A DNA stretch of 64,000 nt from Paenibacillus sp. yr247. Lineage in GTDB: Bacteria > Bacillota > Bacilli > Paenibacillales > NBRC-103111. The DNA lies in assembly GCF_900103825.1 (NCBI RefSeq), contig NZ_FNIF01000006.1, forward strand, positions 149,479 through 213,478, in the 5' to 3' direction. Position 1 is the stretch's first letter. Every line of letters begins with the position of its first letter. Of this stretch, positions 62,068-64,000 are shown in pieces. The position numbers and the translations under genes are program-made. The notes under the pieces were generated by a model, which was given only the letters and a program-made list of their open reading frames with translations, was not told the origin of the DNA and searched no databases.

Positions 62068-62652
62068 ATGGGCAAAGAACGATTACTCAAGTGGTATGAT
62101 TTTCATCAATCGTCTAACCCGATGGTTCCCGTTGGTTCAGTTATTGCTACTCTTGTTCTCCCGGTTCCGCCTAATTCAGTTGGTACGGAAGTCCAAGTAG
62201 GAAAATCTATAAAATTAAATAAAATCAATCAAGATGATCGTGAAGAGCTTAACGCGACAATCGTTTGGAATTATGGGCTTCAATCACCGACATTAGGTTT
62301 GCAAATCGTGGTAGCGACACAAAGAATGCAATTCAGTATTTGGCGTGATGCTCCTTTCACTGGCAAACGTCTCTGTACTGTTTTGGATTCCGGAACTCTT
62401 ACAGAATTCACAACAATCACCTCGCTCCCATCTTTTAGCAATACCATTACGACAACTTTTAAATGTACGGATGATAATGTGAAAAAAGACAGCTCACACA
62501 AATACTATCTAACTGCTGCAGCAAGGAACGCTTCAGGAATAATGGTAACTGAAGCCAGTCAAGGTCAACCTGTACCTATCACCACATTCAGAAACCCCAC
62601 CATAACAGAATTCCATTTTAACGGTTATGTCATTGACGAAAACGAGACTTAA
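62068..62652 (+). CDS. Unknown protein, second tandem paralogue
   Basis: A 194-residue paralogue of the preceding protein, likely from tandem duplication. Shared blocks are GKERLLKWYDFHQSSNPMV, ATIVWNYG, SIWRDAPFTGKRLCTVLDSG and the C-terminal VIDENET. It differs in a longer Pro/Val loop near residue 30 and in the KDSSHKYYLTAAARN region. The start is ATG 62068 after AAAAGGAGAATGAGC. It is 44 bases after the first paralogue, so both are probably co-transcribed. The function is unknown. Confidence 0.72.
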   Translation: MGKERLLKWYDFHQSSNPMVPVGSVIATLVLPVPPNSVGTEVQVGKSIKLNKINQDDREELNATIVWNYGLQSPTLGLQIVVATQRMQFSIWRDAPFTGKRLCTVLDSGTLTEFTTITSLPSFSNTITTTFKCTDDNVKKDSSHKYYLTAAARNASGIMVTEASQGQPVPITTFRNPTITEFHFNGYVIDENET

Positions 62653-63134
62653 CTACTTGTTATGATAAAAATTACGATGAATGGTTTTTCTCCTTGAACT
62701 CCCATGAAAATTAATTCAGCGAAAAACCTTAAAAAGACAATAATAAATATCCGAATGATTACTGCGACTTATGCCCCAGAACATTTGGATTTTTGTAAGA
62801 ATGGTGGATTTATTCCAGTTGTCAATTAATGAAATCGTACCTGGTAATTCCTCACCTCTTGTTATTCAAGTTAGTATGTTTTGAACCCACTTGTAGAAGT
62901 ATTACGGATAATTGCATGAGGTCAATCATGCTGGTACCATCTCCGCTATGCTGAAAGTGCTGAAATAATTATACAAACCATTAAAACCGGGCAGAAAAGC
63001 GAAGTAATAAATCCCATTTGCAGAAAAGCATCCACATTTTATTACCTATTTCTTTACAAGCACAAATTTATGTACTTTTCCTGTCCATCCTCTATAATTA
63101 TGGTAATACAATTTTCATTATGGAGGTAAACTTA
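62653..63134. other. Gap without recognisable gene
   Basis: About 480 bases of AT-rich sequence with short interrupted frames. No terminator was found after the paralogue pair. The last 50 bases should hold the promoter of the metallo-beta-lactamase gene. Confidence 0.4.
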
Positions 63135-63818
63135 ATGGCGGCATTAAACGGTATTAAAGTCGTGAAATTAGAGATGAACGCAGGCGGGAATCCGTTCGTC
63201 GTTCATGCATCATTGCTGTTTGACGAGCACGAGGCGATCCTTGTGGATACGGGTATCCCGGGTCAGTTGGAGCTCATTCGCAATACGCTCGCGGAGGAAT
63301 CCTTCCCTTTTGAAAAGCTGACGAAAATCATCATTACTCATCAGGATCAGGACCATATCGGCAGCTTGCCCGAGCTTGTCGCTGCATCGGAGGGACGGTT
63401 GGTGGTAATGGCGCACGAGCTGACGAAGCCTTACATCTTGGGAGAAGTGCCACTAGTCAAAAGCAAAGTCCTCGCCACGCCTTCCAAAGTCGATGTGACG
63501 CTTCAAGACGGCGACGTACTGCCTTATTGCGGCGGGATCCAGGTGATCTTTTCGCCGGGTCACACCGAGGATCATATTTGCCTGTATCACAAGCCTAGCA
63601 AAACGCTGATTTCCGGGGATGCTCTTATGTCACAAGACGGCGTACTCATGCCGCCGAACTCGAGCTTTACGCTGGACATGAATACTGCCCTTAAATCGGT
63701 TGCCAAGCTGCTCGAATTGGACATTGAGACGATCATCACTTATCATGGCGGTGTATGCACAGATCGGATCAAGGAACGACTCGCAGAAATAGTAGACGGG
63801 AAAAATACGATGAAATAA
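63135..63818 (+). CDS. Metallo-beta-lactamase-fold hydrolase
   Basis: A 227-residue cytosolic protein of the glyoxalase-II-like MBL superfamily. The metal motif reads HQDQDH near residue 74, so the second His of the usual HxHxDH is Asp, a variant seen in some Bacillota members. Further ligands are His in SPGHTEDH, Asp in ISGDAL and His in TYHGG. The start is ATG 63135 with GGAGGTAAACTTA upstream; the longer frame from 63018 is AT-rich non-coding sequence. Substrate is unknown, with thioesters, lactones and nucleotides all possible. Confidence 0.85.
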   Translation: MAALNGIKVVKLEMNAGGNPFVVHASLLFDEHEAILVDTGIPGQLELIRNTLAEESFPFEKLTKIIITHQDQDHIGSLPELVAASEGRLVVMAHELTKPYILGEVPLVKSKVLATPSKVDVTLQDGDVLPYCGGIQVIFSPGHTEDHICLYHKPSKTLISGDALMSQDGVLMPPNSSFTLDMNTALKSVAKLLELDIETIITYHGGVCTDRIKERLAEIVDGKNTMK

Positions 63819-63943
63819 TCCTCGTCGGCAACTGTAGTTTTGCTGCACTAAAGGAAAACGATAGCTCAATACTATAACAGGCTTCCGGCGTATTGAACTG
63901 CACCCCGTCAAGTAGACAATACAAATAATAAAAATCAGTTAAG

Positions 63944-63987
63944 CGGCCTTGGTCCTGAATTCTATCGGACTAAGGCCGTTTAGTTTT
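63944..63987 (+). terminator. Rho-independent terminator
   Basis: CGGCCTT (63944-63950) pairs with AAGGCCG (63972-63978), extended inwards by GGTCC/GGACT, followed by TTTAGTTTT. It ends the MBL gene transcript about 125 bases after the stop. Confidence 0.75.
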
Positions 63988-64000
63988 GCCTGCAAACGCT

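Noticed and set aside
61457..62652. Phage origin for the tandem unknown genes
   Set aside because: No integrase, capsid, tail or lysis genes are near; paralogy alone does not indicate phage.
1..64000. tRNA, rRNA, CRISPR arrays, complete insertion sequences
   Set aside because: No cloverleaf, ribosomal core, regular direct-repeat array or paired terminal repeats with transposase were seen by eye.

Overview
The window looks like part of the chromosome of a Paenibacillus-type spore former (Bacillota, Bacillales). The basis is moderate G+C by eye, Gram-positive Shine-Dalgarno sites with frequent TTG and GTG starts, a CotA-like spore-coat oxidase, lipoprotein solute-binding proteins, YesM/YesN-type two-component pairs and many Lpl/Ytc-type sugar permeases. 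The species is inferred from gene content only. No rRNA, tRNA or CRISPR array was seen.

Layout. (1) Positions 1-9720 hold the end of a carbohydrate-uptake operon: binding protein (cut by the window start), two permeases, a membrane protein with a spermidine-synthase-like domain, an (alpha/alpha)6-barrel glycoside hydrolase, a PhyH-type dioxygenase and a sugar isomerase-like TIM barrel. (2) Positions 9.7-14.5 kb are a decayed, spore-flavoured patch: a 28-residue YjcZ-like peptide, a xanthine dehydrogenase pseudogene, intact cotA, an AraC regulator and an IS256-type transposase scrap. (3) Positions 14.7-22.4 kb form a second uptake operon: oxidoreductase, lipoprotein, two permeases, PhyH dioxygenase, isomerase and a second oxidoreductase. 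(4) Positions 22.86-34.87 kb carry an unusual co-directional set: a ROK regulator, a complete FbpA-type ABC importer, an exported PIG-L deacetylase, a creatininase-family hydrolase, an argininosuccinate-lyase-like enzyme, a BadF-type sugar kinase and a cytosolic PIG-L deacetylase. This is the best candidate for an undescribed catabolic system. (5) Positions 35.1-35.9 kb hold an overlapping pair, an AdoMet-decarboxylase homologue and a SET-domain protein. (6) Positions 36.4-45.7 kb hold a YesM/YesN pair divergent from a permease-permease-lipoprotein-GH36-like operon, with a cre site matching the consensus at the regulator's start. (7) Positions 45.9-47.5 kb hold an EamA transporter and an aminoglycoside-phosphotransferase-family pseudogene. 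(8) Positions 47.6-59.8 kb repeat the YesM/YesN plus importer design with a DUF5107 protein and two tandem GH123-like (DUF4091) enzymes. (9) Positions 59.8-64 kb hold an AT-rich nucleosidase lipoprotein, two tandem paralogous unknowns and a metallo-beta-lactamase-fold protein.

How the genes work together. Each importer cluster joins capture, import, and cleavage or oxidation of one class of glycan-derived substrate. The CUT1-type importers carry no ATPase, so they probably share an MsmX-like ATPase encoded elsewhere. The FbpA-type system has its own. Several binding-protein genes are followed by intercistronic hairpins, which fits high binding-protein output from polycistronic messages.
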